Notes under the pieces: generated by a model | The model's input: only the letters and a program-made list of their open reading frames with translations | What the model was told of the DNA's origin: nothing | Databases searched by the model: none | Program-made: the position numbers and the translations under genes | Shown here: positions 36,474-45,118 of the stretch, one piece after another | How the letters are laid out: the number at the start of each line of letters is the position of its first letter | How positions within the stretch are numbered: the stretch's first letter is position 1 | Source: Natronoglycomyces albus | GTDB taxonomy: Bacteria; Actinomycetota; Actinomycetes; Mycobacteriales; Micromonosporaceae | Direction of reading: 5' to 3' | Assembly: GCF_016925535.1 (NCBI RefSeq) | Contig: NZ_CP070496.1 | Location: forward strand, 434,001-498,000 | Length of the DNA stretch: 64,000 nucleotides

Positions 36474-37649
36474 TTAGAAGTACACCGACTGTGGGCTGGC
36501 GCGACGCTCGGCCAGCGACTCCGGTGCGTCGTACTCGCGCATGATCTCGTAATGAGTGTTGCGCTCCACCGGCTGGTATCCCGCGTCGCGAATGAGTTCG
36601 AGCAGCTCCTCCCGGCCCATTTTGTCGGGGGTGCCGTAGTCGTCCGCGTCGTGGGTGATCTTGTATTCGACCACAGAGCCGTCTAGGTCGTCCACGCCGA
36701 AGCTGAGGCTCATCTGGGCCACGTCGAGGCCGTGCATGACCCAGAAGCATTTGACGTGGTCGAAGTTGTCCAGCATGAGGCGGGATACGGCGAAAGTCTT
36801 GAGCGAGTCGGCCGGGGAAGCCATGGTCGTGCCCGCCTGTAGCTTGTTGCGGATTTTGCCATCGGCGGAGTCGTGGAAGTCGTGCTGGTAGCGCAGCGGG
36901 ATGAAGACCGAGAACCCCCCAGTGCGGTCTTGCATCTGGCGCAGGCGCATCACGTGGTCGACCCGGTGGCGAGGCTCCTCGATGTGCCCGTACAACATCG
37001 TCGCGGGTGTGCGTAGCCCTTTGGCGTGGGCCAGGCCGTGGATGCGCGACCAGTCTTCCCAGTGGCAGTCGTGGTCCACAATGTGTTGGCGGATCTCCCA
37101 GTCGAAGATTTCGGCTCCGCCGCCGGTGAGCGATTCGAGCCCGGCCTCGATCAGTTCGTCTAGGATCTCGTCGGTGGACAGGCCGGAAATTTTCTCGAAC
37201 CACTGGATTTCGGTGGCGGTGAAGGCTTTGAGGGCGACCTTGGGCAGGGTGGCTTTGAGCTCTTTGAGCACGCGCGGATAGTAGCGCCATGGCAGCGTGG
37301 GGTGGAGCCCGTTGACGATGTGCAGCTCGGTGGGCTGGTCGTTCTCCATTTGCTTGGCTAGTTCGACGGCCTGCTCGATGCGCATCGTGTAGGCGTCCTT
37401 CTCGCCGGGTTTGCGTTGGAAGGAACAGTAGGCGCACGAGGCGGAGCACACGTTGGTGAGGTTGAGGTGTCGGTTGACGTTGAACATCACCCGGTCGCCG
37501 TTCTTTTCGCGGCGCACTTCGTGGGCGAGTCGACCCAGCCAGGCCAGGTCATCGCATTCGTACAGCGACACGCCGTCTTCGTAGCTGAGCCGTTCTCCGG
37601 CTGCCAGCTTCTCTTCTATCTCGCGCTTGAACGCCTCAGACGTCGCCAC
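36474..37649 (-). CDS. mqnE: Aminofutalosine synthase MqnE
   Basis: 391 aa from GTG 37649, with GAGGTG eight bases upstream; a TTG five codons earlier is the alternative. A radical-SAM enzyme that joins the MqnA product (3-[(1-carboxyvinyl)oxy]benzoate) to SAM-derived adenosine to give aminofutalosine, the second step of the futalosine route to menaquinone. The cluster motif CSASCAYCSF, LHIVNGLHPTLPWRYY and TPATMLYGHIE are typical. Its partners mqnA and mqnC lie 6-9 kb away on the other strand. Confidence 0.95.
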   Translation of the reverse strand: MATSEAFKREIEEKLAAGERLSYEDGVSLYECDDLAWLGRLAHEVRREKNGDRVMFNVNRHLNLTNVCSASCAYCSFQRKPGEKDAYTMRIEQAVELAKQMENDQPTELHIVNGLHPTLPWRYYPRVLKELKATLPKVALKAFTATEIQWFEKISGLSTDEILDELIEAGLESLTGGGAEIFDWEIRQHIVDHDCHWEDWSRIHGLAHAKGLRTPATMLYGHIEEPRHRVDHVMRLRQMQDRTGGFSVFIPLRYQHDFHDSADGKIRNKLQAGTTMASPADSLKTFAVSRLMLDNFDHVKCFWVMHGLDVAQMSLSFGVDDLDGSVVEYKITHDADDYGTPDKMGREELLELIRDAGYQPVERNTHYEIMREYDAPESLAERRASPQSVYF

Positions 37650-37893
37650 GGCAATGCACCTCAATCTGCGCTGAACGAAAATGTGTGGGCTTTTAGCTGG
37701 TCAAATGCCTGGTGGCGGCGTCGGCTGGCTTGGTGGGCGAACGATAAGCCACAGACGGCTCACGATGTCGCATATCACCGCCATAGCAGGGTTTCGACCA
37801 ACGGGGAACCCTCATCGAGCCTACCGCCGGGTGCGCGGGTTCGGTAAAGTGATAGTCGTCCCCGTTATCAGCGCAATATTAAGGACCCCCTCT

Positions 37894-39315
37894 ATGCGCC
37901 TGCTACGCCTCGGCAAACGCGCCCTTGTGGCGCTTGGCACAGCGCTAGTTTTGCTGGCTGCGAGCCAGAGCGCGGTGGCGGAACCGGGGGAGACGGTCCC
38001 CGACGACGGTTCCCGGCCCTTTAGCGGTATCGAAGACGACTATGGTCTGGGCGATGCCCCGATTACCAACCCTGAGACCGAACACGGTCCGCTGGCTGCG
38101 AAGATCGAGCGCGCCCAGATCGTGTTGGCGCAGCTCAACGAAGACGTCACCCGCGCCACTGATGAGCTCGACGAGCGACGGCAGCGCGAAACGGTCACGT
38201 ATGAGGCCTGGCAGGACAAGCTACGAGCCTTTGAGGCCGCGCAAGAACGCCTAGACTTTGCCGCCGCTGAGGCCTACCGCGACACCGGCGCCAGTGATCC
38301 GCTCGCGGTAAACGCCCCCGACCGCGCTGGTTCCGACTGGGACCTTCCGGCGTTGACCTCACAGTTCAACCAGACGCAAAGCGGTGAGGCCGTAGCTCGG
38401 GCCACCTACGATGCCGCCGAGGCCTCCGCCCAACGCTCCCAGGAGCGTTGGCTGCTGGCGGTTGAGGCGCGCGATGACCAAGAAGAAGAGCTGCATGAAC
38501 TCATCGAGGAAAATCTCGAACTGATCGAGAGTCTGGAGCGTCAGCGCGAAGAGGCCGCTGGAGAACACTCCGGGGACTTCTCGACTGAAATCGACGGCAA
38601 GCAGGCCGCTCCCGAGGCGATCATGGCTTTGGAGTACGCGCTTGCTCAGCTGGGCAAGCCCTATGAGTGGGGGGCGACGGGTCCGGCGACGTTCGACTGT
38701 TCGGGTCTGACCCAGATGGCCTATCGGCACGCGGGGGTGCAGATACCACGGGTGGCCGCCGATCAGTATTACGCGACCAGGCATAAGCCGGTGGCGGTGG
38801 AAAATTTGTTGCCTGGGGACCTGCTGTTTTGGGGTGATGTGCCCGGCGATTGGCGCTCGATCTATCACATGGGCATCTACCTGGGTGATGGACGGATGGT
38901 GCAGGCTCCCCGCACTGGTGATGTGGTGAAGATCAGCAACGTGTGGTTTGGCAACTACTTTGGTGCCACGCGGGTGGTTGACGCTGTCGATGGCGACGGT
39001 TCGGGACCGAGCGATCCTTCGCCGTCCCCGACGAGCTCGCCGACTAGTTCTCCGACGTCGAGCCCGACCCAGAGCCCGACTAGGTCGCCGTCTCCCAGCC
39101 CGACTCAGAGCCCGAGTCCGAGTCCGACGCAGTCTCCGTCGCCGAGTCCAACCAGCTCGCCGTCTCCGACCTCGTCACCGTCTCCCAGTCCGACGCAGTC
39201 TCCGTCTCCGACCGACTCGCCGACGTCCTCACCGTCTCCCAGTCCGACGACTAGTCCGTCTCCGACCAACTCGCCGACGTCTTCACCCTCTCCCAGACCG
39301 ACCCCGAGCGGTTGA
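37894..39315 (+). CDS. NlpC/P60 cell-wall endopeptidase with Pro/Ser/Thr tail
   Basis: 473 aa from ATG 37894 (AAGGA upstream). Signal peptide (~1-30, ending AVAEP), long charged helical region (~60-230, probably coiled coil), then NlpC/P60 domain (~245-365). Its catalytic Cys is in [12 protein letters not shown] and the His in [10 protein letters not shown]. It should cut D-gamma-glutamyl-mesodiaminopimelate bonds in peptidoglycan, as RipA-like enzymes do in division. The last ~105 residues are an SP(S/T) repeat tail, likely wall-spanning or glycosylated. The 5' leader has GGGGAACC but not a full c-di-AMP riboswitch. Confidence 0.9.
   Translation: MRLLRLGKRALVALGTALVLLAASQSAVAEPGETVPDDGSRPFSGIEDDYGLGDAPITNPETEHGPLAAKIERAQIVLAQLNEDVTRATDELDERRQRETVTYEAWQDKLRAFEAAQERLDFAAAEAYRDTGASDPLAVNAPDRAGSDWDLPALTSQFNQTQSGEAVARATYDAAEASAQRSQERWLLAVEARDDQEEELHELIEENLELIESLERQREEAAGEHSGDFSTEIDGKQAAPEAIMALEYALAQLGKPYEWGATGPATFDCSGLTQMAYRHAGVQIPRVAADQYYATRHKPVAVENLLPGDLLFWGDVPGDWRSIYHMGIYLGDGRMVQAPRTGDVVKISNVWFGNYFGATRVVDAVDGDGSGPSDPSPSPTSSPTSSPTSSPTQSPTRSPSPSPTQSPSPSPTQSPSPSPTSSPSPTSSPSPSPTQSPSPTDSPTSSPSPSPTTSPSPTNSPTSSPSPRPTPSG
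39007..39312 (+). repeat. Low-complexity Ser-Pro-Thr codon repeats
   Basis: About 300 bp of imperfect tandem AGCCCGACC/TCGCCGTCT-type units encode the tail of the NlpC/P60 protein. Such repeats change in length by slippage. Confidence 0.8.
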
Positions 39316-39714
39316 TCCGTCGGTTGGTCACCTCGGAATCGGGTCGTCGCCCAAGTCCTCTCAGAACGGACGAATCCGGCTACTGCGGTGTTGGCTGTGC
39401 CCGGTGTGAGGCGTAGGGTTCGAAGTGGTTACATGCTTTGTTGTGCTTCGGCCGATGAGGCTTTAGCGTGGGTACAGGACAGCATTGCCAGGGATTCCCT
39501 GTGTCCCCAGCGATGCCCCGGTTGGGTTGGGTCGGTGCCTGCCCAGTGGCCAAGGTCCTGAGCTGTATTGACGGCATCGAAGGAGCTATTTCCGGGGCCG
39601 AGTGGCCCAGTTTACGGACATGGTGGCCTCGTGCCGTGATGGTAAGTTGCCCCTTTAGGTGAAAGCCCAAATTATTGCGGCGCAGTGAGAACCGCCGCGT
39701 TGCGAGGAGGCCAT
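39316..39714. other. Intergenic region before zinc-ribbon gene
   Basis: About 400 bp with no credible gene; GGGCC-GAGT-GGCCC is a small hairpin at 39595-39608. Promoter elements are not obvious. Confidence 0.45.
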
Positions 39715-41814
39715 GTGGACAACAACTCGTGTGGCGCGTGCGGTCAGCGTTTGCGGCCTACCCAGAAACGTTGTCCGCAGTGCGGTGTCCCTTTGCAGCC
39801 TCCGTTGGGTGGTTTTCCCGCCGAGCCGCCACCGGCCTATGGCCATAACTCCGGCTACGGTTCGGTCTCGGCCCCACCAGGAGGACAGTACGCGCCACCG
39901 GGGGCGAACACGCACCACCAATTTCAGCCGCCCCACTCTGGTCACGCCTCCGTTCTTCCCCCGCAGGGCCCCTCGCAGGCCCTTCCCCCGCAAGGTCCCT
40001 CTCGCGCATTGTCTCCCCAAGGCCGCTCGGCGGTCTCGCCTCAGGGCTACGGCCACCACAATGCCCCGGCAAACGGACACCGCCCAGGTCAAGCATCCGT
40101 CTCTGTGCCTGGGCAGGCGCCGGTGGCGCGCCCTGATGCGCAGTGGCGGTCCGGTTACGCTTCCGATCCGCGTGCCGAACAAGGGCCCGATTCACGCCAC
40201 GAGCAGCATGAACAGTGGGCCCACGGGGGTCGAGCCTCCGCTCCTGTCCCTCCTTTGCACGGTGAACCTGGGCCCGCGTCCGGATCGGCCTCGTTGCCCC
40301 CGGTTGCGGCATCAGCCCCGGTAACGCCTCCGAAACCGCCCGCCTCGCCTCCGCCTGGAGCGCCATCGACGGTCTTGCCGCCCATGGGCGCGGGCGCGGC
40401 CGTGGCACCGGCGAAGCCCACCGAACCCACCCCGGCCCTGGAAGCTACCCCGCCTGCACGCCCGCAACCTGCGCCGGAGCCGTCCAAGCCGCCGGCATCG
40501 GAGGTTCTTGCCCCGGCCTCTGCGGACGAGCCATCGGCCGCAGGTCAGCCCGAGCCTCCCCTTCAGGTGGCAGCGCCACCCGCAGGGGACCGACAGCCGG
40601 ACCCGGGCCCGCAGCCTTCCCCCGGCGCGGTGTCCGAACCGGAGCTGGAAGAGACCGTGGTCCAGCCCAACCCGTCCCGGGCGGTGTGGGAGGACCCCAA
40701 CGCGGCCACACCAGAGACGGCCTCGACGGAGTCGACCACGTCCGAGGCTGTGGAGACCTCACCCGCGCCGCAGCCGCAATCCGCGCCACCGCCTCCGCAG
40801 CTGACCTTCCCATCGCAGGCCTCCGCGTCTGCCGCTGAGGCGACTCCAGAGGATTCGACTCGGCCGGACTCCTCATCTTCGAACCTCCCGCAGACGGAGC
40901 CGCCACCCACCGAGCCAGCAGAGGAGGCGCCGTCCTCGGCCCCGGAACCTCAGCCAGCCCCAACCGAATCGGAGCCAGCCCCGGCCACAGTCGACCCCGA
41001 GGTCACACCGGTGGCCCAGAACGTTGAAGGCGACGAGGCCGACTCCGCCCAAGCCGCCGAGGATGCCCAGGCCGCCGCAACGGAGGCTCGGGACAAAGAA
41101 TCTCCCGATCATCCCAGCGCGGGCGATTCGGCCTCTGATGCGGGCTTCGTCATCCCCGATGGTCCCGAACTGACCCCATGGGACGCCCCCATCGAAGAGG
41201 TCATTGGGAAAACCGCGGCCGTCGAACAAGCAAGCGAACCGGCTGACAACGGCCCCGATTCGGACACCGCCGAACCTGCCAAAGCTGAGCCTGTCAAAGC
41301 CGAACCGGTCATGGCCGAGCCCGTCTTGCCCCCGGAGCCCGAAGACGCACCCTCCACGCAGCGAATGAAACCGTCCGCGCGCGCCAGAGCCGCCGAGGAA
41401 TCCAAGGCTCAGGCGGCGCAAAACCACGCTGAGAATCGGGCCGCCGCCCAGCACACCCCGGCAGACAACTCGGTTGAAAACGGGGCGACCCAGAAAGTGA
41501 CGGACCCCCAGCAGCCCGCCGCTGGCGCAAAGCCCGCACCTTCCAAGCAGCCTGACGTTAAGCCGGTCGTCTCCGCGCCCGACATCAGCACCTTTGGTGC
41601 GGATGGCCAGTCAGCGGACATGAACGAGGACCGGGCCCAGTTCTTTCCCAAGAGCGCCGAAAAGGAAGCCGAACGGACCGCGTGGGCTGGACGGGCGCGG
41701 GTGAAGAACATCGTCAGCCCGCCCGATGAGCAGCCCGACACCGGTACCCCCTACGGCGGCACCGTCTACGGAGGCCCGGCGAAACCCTCCTCACCGCCTG
41801 AGTCCAGCAGCTGA
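39715..41814 (+). CDS. Zinc-ribbon protein with long disordered Pro/Ala/Glu-rich region
   Basis: 699 aa from GTG 39715, four bases after GAGGAGG. Residues ~6-25 hold CGACGQRLRPTQKRCPQCG, a four-Cys zinc ribbon. Almost all the rest is Pro/Ala/Glu/Ser-rich and must be unstructured, with degenerate repeats (e.g. AEPVKAEP) and no transmembrane segment. A C-terminal basic stretch (WAGRARVKNIV) may be a binding site. No enzymatic domain is visible. It may be a scaffold or DNA/RNA-binding protein. The minus strand is also open throughout because of the base composition, but is a shadow. Confidence 0.65.
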   Translation: MDNNSCGACGQRLRPTQKRCPQCGVPLQPPLGGFPAEPPPAYGHNSGYGSVSAPPGGQYAPPGANTHHQFQPPHSGHASVLPPQGPSQALPPQGPSRALSPQGRSAVSPQGYGHHNAPANGHRPGQASVSVPGQAPVARPDAQWRSGYASDPRAEQGPDSRHEQHEQWAHGGRASAPVPPLHGEPGPASGSASLPPVAASAPVTPPKPPASPPPGAPSTVLPPMGAGAAVAPAKPTEPTPALEATPPARPQPAPEPSKPPASEVLAPASADEPSAAGQPEPPLQVAAPPAGDRQPDPGPQPSPGAVSEPELEETVVQPNPSRAVWEDPNAATPETASTESTTSEAVETSPAPQPQSAPPPPQLTFPSQASASAAEATPEDSTRPDSSSSNLPQTEPPPTEPAEEAPSSAPEPQPAPTESEPAPATVDPEVTPVAQNVEGDEADSAQAAEDAQAAATEARDKESPDHPSAGDSASDAGFVIPDGPELTPWDAPIEEVIGKTAAVEQASEPADNGPDSDTAEPAKAEPVKAEPVMAEPVLPPEPEDAPSTQRMKPSARARAAEESKAQAAQNHAENRAAAQHTPADNSVENGATQKVTDPQQPAAGAKPAPSKQPDVKPVVSAPDISTFGADGQSADMNEDRAQFFPKSAEKEAERTAWAGRARVKNIVSPPDEQPDTGTPYGGTVYGGPAKPSSPPESSS

Positions 41815-41901
41815 CCGGTGCGGACGGTTCCGCGCGCCGCGAGGCATCGCCTGGGTCACAAAGCGATGCCCCTGGCCTAGCCTCCCCGTACAGTTTCAGC
41901 G

Positions 41902-42816
41902 ATGAGTCACTATCGTGCCGCTTTCGACGCGGAAATCACCTTCAGTAACGGTGGAGGCATCAGCGTCCACGGATTCCGCTTGGACATTCCCGGCCCCACT
42001 ATCAGTCACGACGCCCTAGCGACCTTGCTGGTGCGTCATCTGGGCCTACTCATGGTCGACCAGGTGACGTTCTCGAAACTAGAGATCATCGAGGAGCCCC
42101 ATAAGGGCTCACGGGGCGGTCCCAGCGATCCTGCCGCCGCCGTCGCCGCGCAGCGGCGAGAAAAGGTCGAGCTCAGCCATGTCATCGAAGAGGGCATGAC
42201 GACCTACCCGGGCCTACCGGGACCCACCTTCACTGATCATCTGAGTCGGGCCGACTCCCGCGACAGTTACGCACCTGGCACTGAATTCGCCATTGGCCGC
42301 ATCGACATGGTCGGCAACACCGGGACCTACCTGGACAGTCCCTTTCACCGCTACGCGGAGGGCTCGGACTTGGCCGACCTGCCTCTTGACTCGGTGGCCG
42401 ACGTGCCCATTGTGGTCGTGGATCTCACCGGCAGCGCCGAGCGTGGCATTACGGCGCGGGCGTTGGCTCCTTACGATCTCGCGGGTGCCGCCGTGCTGCT
42501 GCACACCGGTTGGGACGCCCATTGGCGTACCCAAAAGTACGGTGATGCCCACTCTGCCCCGTACGTGACCGAGGACGGTGCCAATTACCTCGTCGAGGCC
42601 GGGGCGGTCTTGGTTGGTATCGACGCGGTCAATATCGACGACACCACCGGCGACACCCGGCCCGCCCATTCGATTTTGTTGGCGGCTCGCGTCCCGGTGC
42701 TCGAACATATGACTAACCTGGGCCAGTTGCCCCTGAGCGGAGCCCGTTTGCATGCGGCCCCGCCACGGGTGCGCGGCTTCGGTACCTTTCCGGTTCGCGC
42801 CTACGCCCTCGTCTGA
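41902..42816 (+). CDS. Cyclase-family (kynurenine formamidase-like) hydrolase with fused N-terminal domain
   Basis: 304 aa. Residues ~90-304 are a metal-dependent cyclase/formamidase domain (LSHVIEEGMTTYPGLPGP, GNTGTYLDSPFHRYAEG), with TGWDAHW and GIDAVNIDD as further family marks; the HxGTHxDxPxH metal motif is reduced to GNTGTYLDSPFH, so the first His is Asn. The first ~70 residues (FDAEITFSNGGGISVHGF, RLDIPG) resemble a small protein that other bacteria encode separately next to such cyclases. Substrate unknown. Confidence 0.8.
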   Translation: MSHYRAAFDAEITFSNGGGISVHGFRLDIPGPTISHDALATLLVRHLGLLMVDQVTFSKLEIIEEPHKGSRGGPSDPAAAVAAQRREKVELSHVIEEGMTTYPGLPGPTFTDHLSRADSRDSYAPGTEFAIGRIDMVGNTGTYLDSPFHRYAEGSDLADLPLDSVADVPIVVVDLTGSAERGITARALAPYDLAGAAVLLHTGWDAHWRTQKYGDAHSAPYVTEDGANYLVEAGAVLVGIDAVNIDDTTGDTRPAHSILLAARVPVLEHMTNLGQLPLSGARLHAAPPRVRGFGTFPVRAYALV

Positions 42817-42828
42817 CCCCAGGCCCCC

Positions 42829-42860
42829 GCCCCACCTCGTACCCGTGTGAGAGGTGGGGC
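42829..42860 (+). terminator. Terminator after cyclase gene
   Basis: GCCCCACCTC pairs with GAGGTGGGGC around a 12-nt loop, 13 bp after the stop. Confidence 0.75.
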
Positions 42861-42943
42861 GCTAGCCGCATTTGCCGCAAATATCACGATTACCCAGCGT
42901 GGTGCCACGTTGTCGCGGAAAATGTAGCTCGGAGGTGTCAGCG

Positions 42944-43231
42944 ATGAGCGTTCGCCGCGTCCGCGTCAGCGCCGAGGCGGGCATCAAAGCCCGCGCGGCC
43001 ACTATTTTCGTCGAAACCGCAGGTTCAAGTGATGACGACGTCCTCATCCGCCGGGTAGAGGGCCCCACGCTTGATGCGAAGTCGATCTTGCATGTGCTCA
43101 GCCTCGATATCGGCCAAGGCGATCACATTGAACTTGAGTCCGATGACGAGGCCGTGCTCGCGGCCCTGGTCGAGCTGGCTGACCCGGCAGCGGAGGCCGG
43201 AGCGGAACCATCACCGCCGCCATCACCGTGA
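42944..43231 (+). CDS. HPr-like protein lacking the His-15 phosphorylation site (Crh-like)
   Basis: 95 aa from ATG 42944 after CGGAGGTG. It aligns with HPr across its length. The active-site loop, GLHARPA in true HPr, reads GIKARAA, so the PEP-dependent phospho-histidine is Lys. The regulatory serine helix (LDAKSILHVLSLDIGQGDHI, HPr VDAKSIMGVMSL) is kept with its Ser. This combination is that of Crh, the catabolite-repression HPr of Bacillus, not a PTS carrier. The C-terminus adds Pro/Ser. It lies 70 bp before mqnA, apparently not in a PTS operon. Confidence 0.75.
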   Translation: MSVRRVRVSAEAGIKARAATIFVETAGSSDDDVLIRRVEGPTLDAKSILHVLSLDIGQGDHIELESDDEAVLAALVELADPAAEAGAEPSPPPSP

Positions 43232-43300
43232 TGCATTCGACGTCACCTCTGCCACCTGGGGCATTCACAGGGTGACCTTTGGCGGCGTAACGTCGTTATC

Positions 43301-44203
43301 GTGGTCAATGAGCAAGGTAACCGAATTGAGGCCCACGTCGACGACAGCCGCCTCGTGCGCCGACCTCGCGTCGGACACATCGAATTCCTTAACTGCCTGC
43401 CCATTTATTGGGGACTGGCTCGCTCCGGGGCCTTGCTAGATGTCGAGCTGCACCGCGCCCCGCCGGACCAACTCAACCACGCGCTAGTACAGGGCCATCT
43501 CGATATCGGGCCGATCAGCCTGGTCGAATATTTGCGCCACTCCGAGGAACTGCTGTTGCTGCCCGACCTAGGAGTCACCGCCGATGGGCCGGTCTTGTCT
43601 GTCAATCTCTCCAGCAAGGTTCCCCTAGCCGAATCGGGCCCCAACCCAACCGTCGCGCTCGGTTCCACCTCCCGCACCTCGGTGCTGCTGGCCAAGCTGC
43701 TCCTTGAACAGCGCTACGGGCTCGCCCCCGTCTACCACGAGGCCGCACCGGACATTGACACGATGATTGCCTCCGCCGACATGGCGGTGCTCATCGGGGA
43801 CGAAGCGCTGAAGGTGCACTTCGGACGCGGAGAAGATCTCAACCTGAGCGTGCTTGACCTGGGCGCGGCATGGCGCGAATGGACCGCCCTGCCGATGGTC
43901 TTCGCTGTGTGGGCGGTACGCCGCGACTACGCGGCGGCCAACCCCGGCCTGGTCAAAGGGGTACTGGAGGCCTTCCTCAGCTCGGTGGAACTGTCTCGCC
44001 GCGAACTGGAGCAAGTCGCGGCGCACGCTAGCCGCTGGGAACCCTTCGAAGCGGTCAACCTGGTCGACTATTTCCACAAGCTGTGGATAGGGCTGGGGGA
44101 ACGTCACCTGTCGGGCCTGCGGGAATTTGCCGCGCAGGCCAACCGTTACTTCGATGTGCCACCAGTGGCCGAAGGCGGGCCAGAGTTCTTCGCCCCCACC
44201 TAG
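43301..44203 (+). CDS. mqnA: Chorismate dehydratase MqnA
   Basis: 300 aa from GTG 43301. Converts chorismate to 3-[(1-carboxyvinyl)oxy]benzoate, the entry of the futalosine menaquinone pathway. Periplasmic-binding-protein-like fold with VGHIEFLNCLPIYWGL at the start (family: VGRIxYxNxxP), VALGSTSRTSVLLAKLLL, and SADMAVLIGDEAL. No signal peptide, so cytosolic. The first ~22 residues are polar and variable. Confidence 0.93.
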   Translation: MVNEQGNRIEAHVDDSRLVRRPRVGHIEFLNCLPIYWGLARSGALLDVELHRAPPDQLNHALVQGHLDIGPISLVEYLRHSEELLLLPDLGVTADGPVLSVNLSSKVPLAESGPNPTVALGSTSRTSVLLAKLLLEQRYGLAPVYHEAAPDIDTMIASADMAVLIGDEALKVHFGRGEDLNLSVLDLGAAWREWTALPMVFAVWAVRRDYAAANPGLVKGVLEAFLSSVELSRRELEQVAAHASRWEPFEAVNLVDYFHKLWIGLGERHLSGLREFAAQANRYFDVPPVAEGGPEFFAPT

Positions 44204-44274
44204 GTCACGCGCACACGACCAGCGATAACAGCCGTTGAGGGCCTAAGCGCACGAACGATGAGGATGCCGAATCT

Positions 44275-45048
44275 ATGTCTGTGACCCTGTCCACGAGCAA
44301 AAGGAAGCGCCCCGAAAGCCACAAGCTTTCGGTCATCTCCGTAGAGAATCTGACCGACACCTCTGTGGCTGTCACGCTCGCCGTCCCGCCCTCACTGCGG
44401 GAGATCTTCGACTTCCAGCCCGGGCAGTACATCACCTTCCGGTCCGTGGAGGATTCCGGGCGTGAGGCCCACCGCTCCTACTCACTCTGCTCCACCCCCG
44501 CCGACCTGCACGAACGTGGCGTTTTGCGCGTCGGCGTCAAGTCGATCCCCTCGGGTACCTTCTCCGCTTACGCCTCCGAAGAACTGCAACCGGGCGACAC
44601 GCTGGAAGTCCTGCCACCACTGGGCACCTTCACCACCCAGTTGCGCCCCGACAGCCACATTGGCGCGGTTATCGCCGGGTCGGGAGTCACACCGGTCTTG
44701 TCTATCACCGCCGCCACCCTGCAACTGGGCGGGCGCGTGACCCTCCTGTACTCCAACCGCACCGCCGACACCGTCATGTTTTCGGCTGACCTAGCCAAAC
44801 TCCAGGAACAACACGGCGAGCGGCTCCGGGTCCTTCACGTGCGCACCCGCGAGGACGCCTCGCATCCCTTGCTGACTGGGCGGCTCGATGCCGAAAAGAT
44901 GGCCGGAATCCTACGGGAGTTCATCGACGTGCGCGACGTTGACGACTGGTTCCTGTGCGGGCCCTTCGAACTCGTCGTCGGGGCCCGTGAATCCCTCACC
45001 GCCCACGGGGCGGGCCGGATTCACACCGAGCTGTTCTACGTGGAATAA
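44275..45048 (+). CDS. FAD/NAD(P)-binding reductase, PaaE-like without [2Fe-2S] domain
   Basis: 257 aa, start ATG 44275. FAD-binding barrel with HRSYSLCSTP (RxYS motif) and GQYITF, and an NAD(P)-binding domain beginning GAVIAGSGVTPVLSI, with WFLCGPFELV near the end. These are features of ferredoxin reductase-type oxygenase reductases such as PaaE, but the protein ends where PaaE continues into a plant-type ferredoxin domain (CxxxxCxxC absent). It probably passes electrons from NAD(P)H to a separate protein. It lies between mqnA and mqnC on the same strand; the relation to menaquinone is not established. Confidence 0.82.
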   Translation: MSVTLSTSKRKRPESHKLSVISVENLTDTSVAVTLAVPPSLREIFDFQPGQYITFRSVEDSGREAHRSYSLCSTPADLHERGVLRVGVKSIPSGTFSAYASEELQPGDTLEVLPPLGTFTTQLRPDSHIGAVIAGSGVTPVLSITAATLQLGGRVTLLYSNRTADTVMFSADLAKLQEQHGERLRVLHVRTREDASHPLLTGRLDAEKMAGILREFIDVRDVDDWFLCGPFELVVGARESLTAHGAGRIHTELFYVE

Positions 45049-45118
45049 CGCCCGTTATAAGCCCTCACACCGCCCTCGCCCCGCGACACTTTCCTCTCCG
45101 AACAGATAGGCTAAGCCC

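Noticed and set aside
37665-37893. c-di-AMP (ydaO) riboswitch before the NlpC/P60 gene
   Set aside because: Context fits and GGGGAACC plus GGGTG are present, but the following GAATC and the other conserved stems are not found by eye, so it is not listed; an Infernal run would decide.
39007-39312. CRISPR or minisatellite of another kind
   Set aside because: In frame with the NlpC/P60 gene and encodes an SP(S/T) tail; it is a coding repeat.
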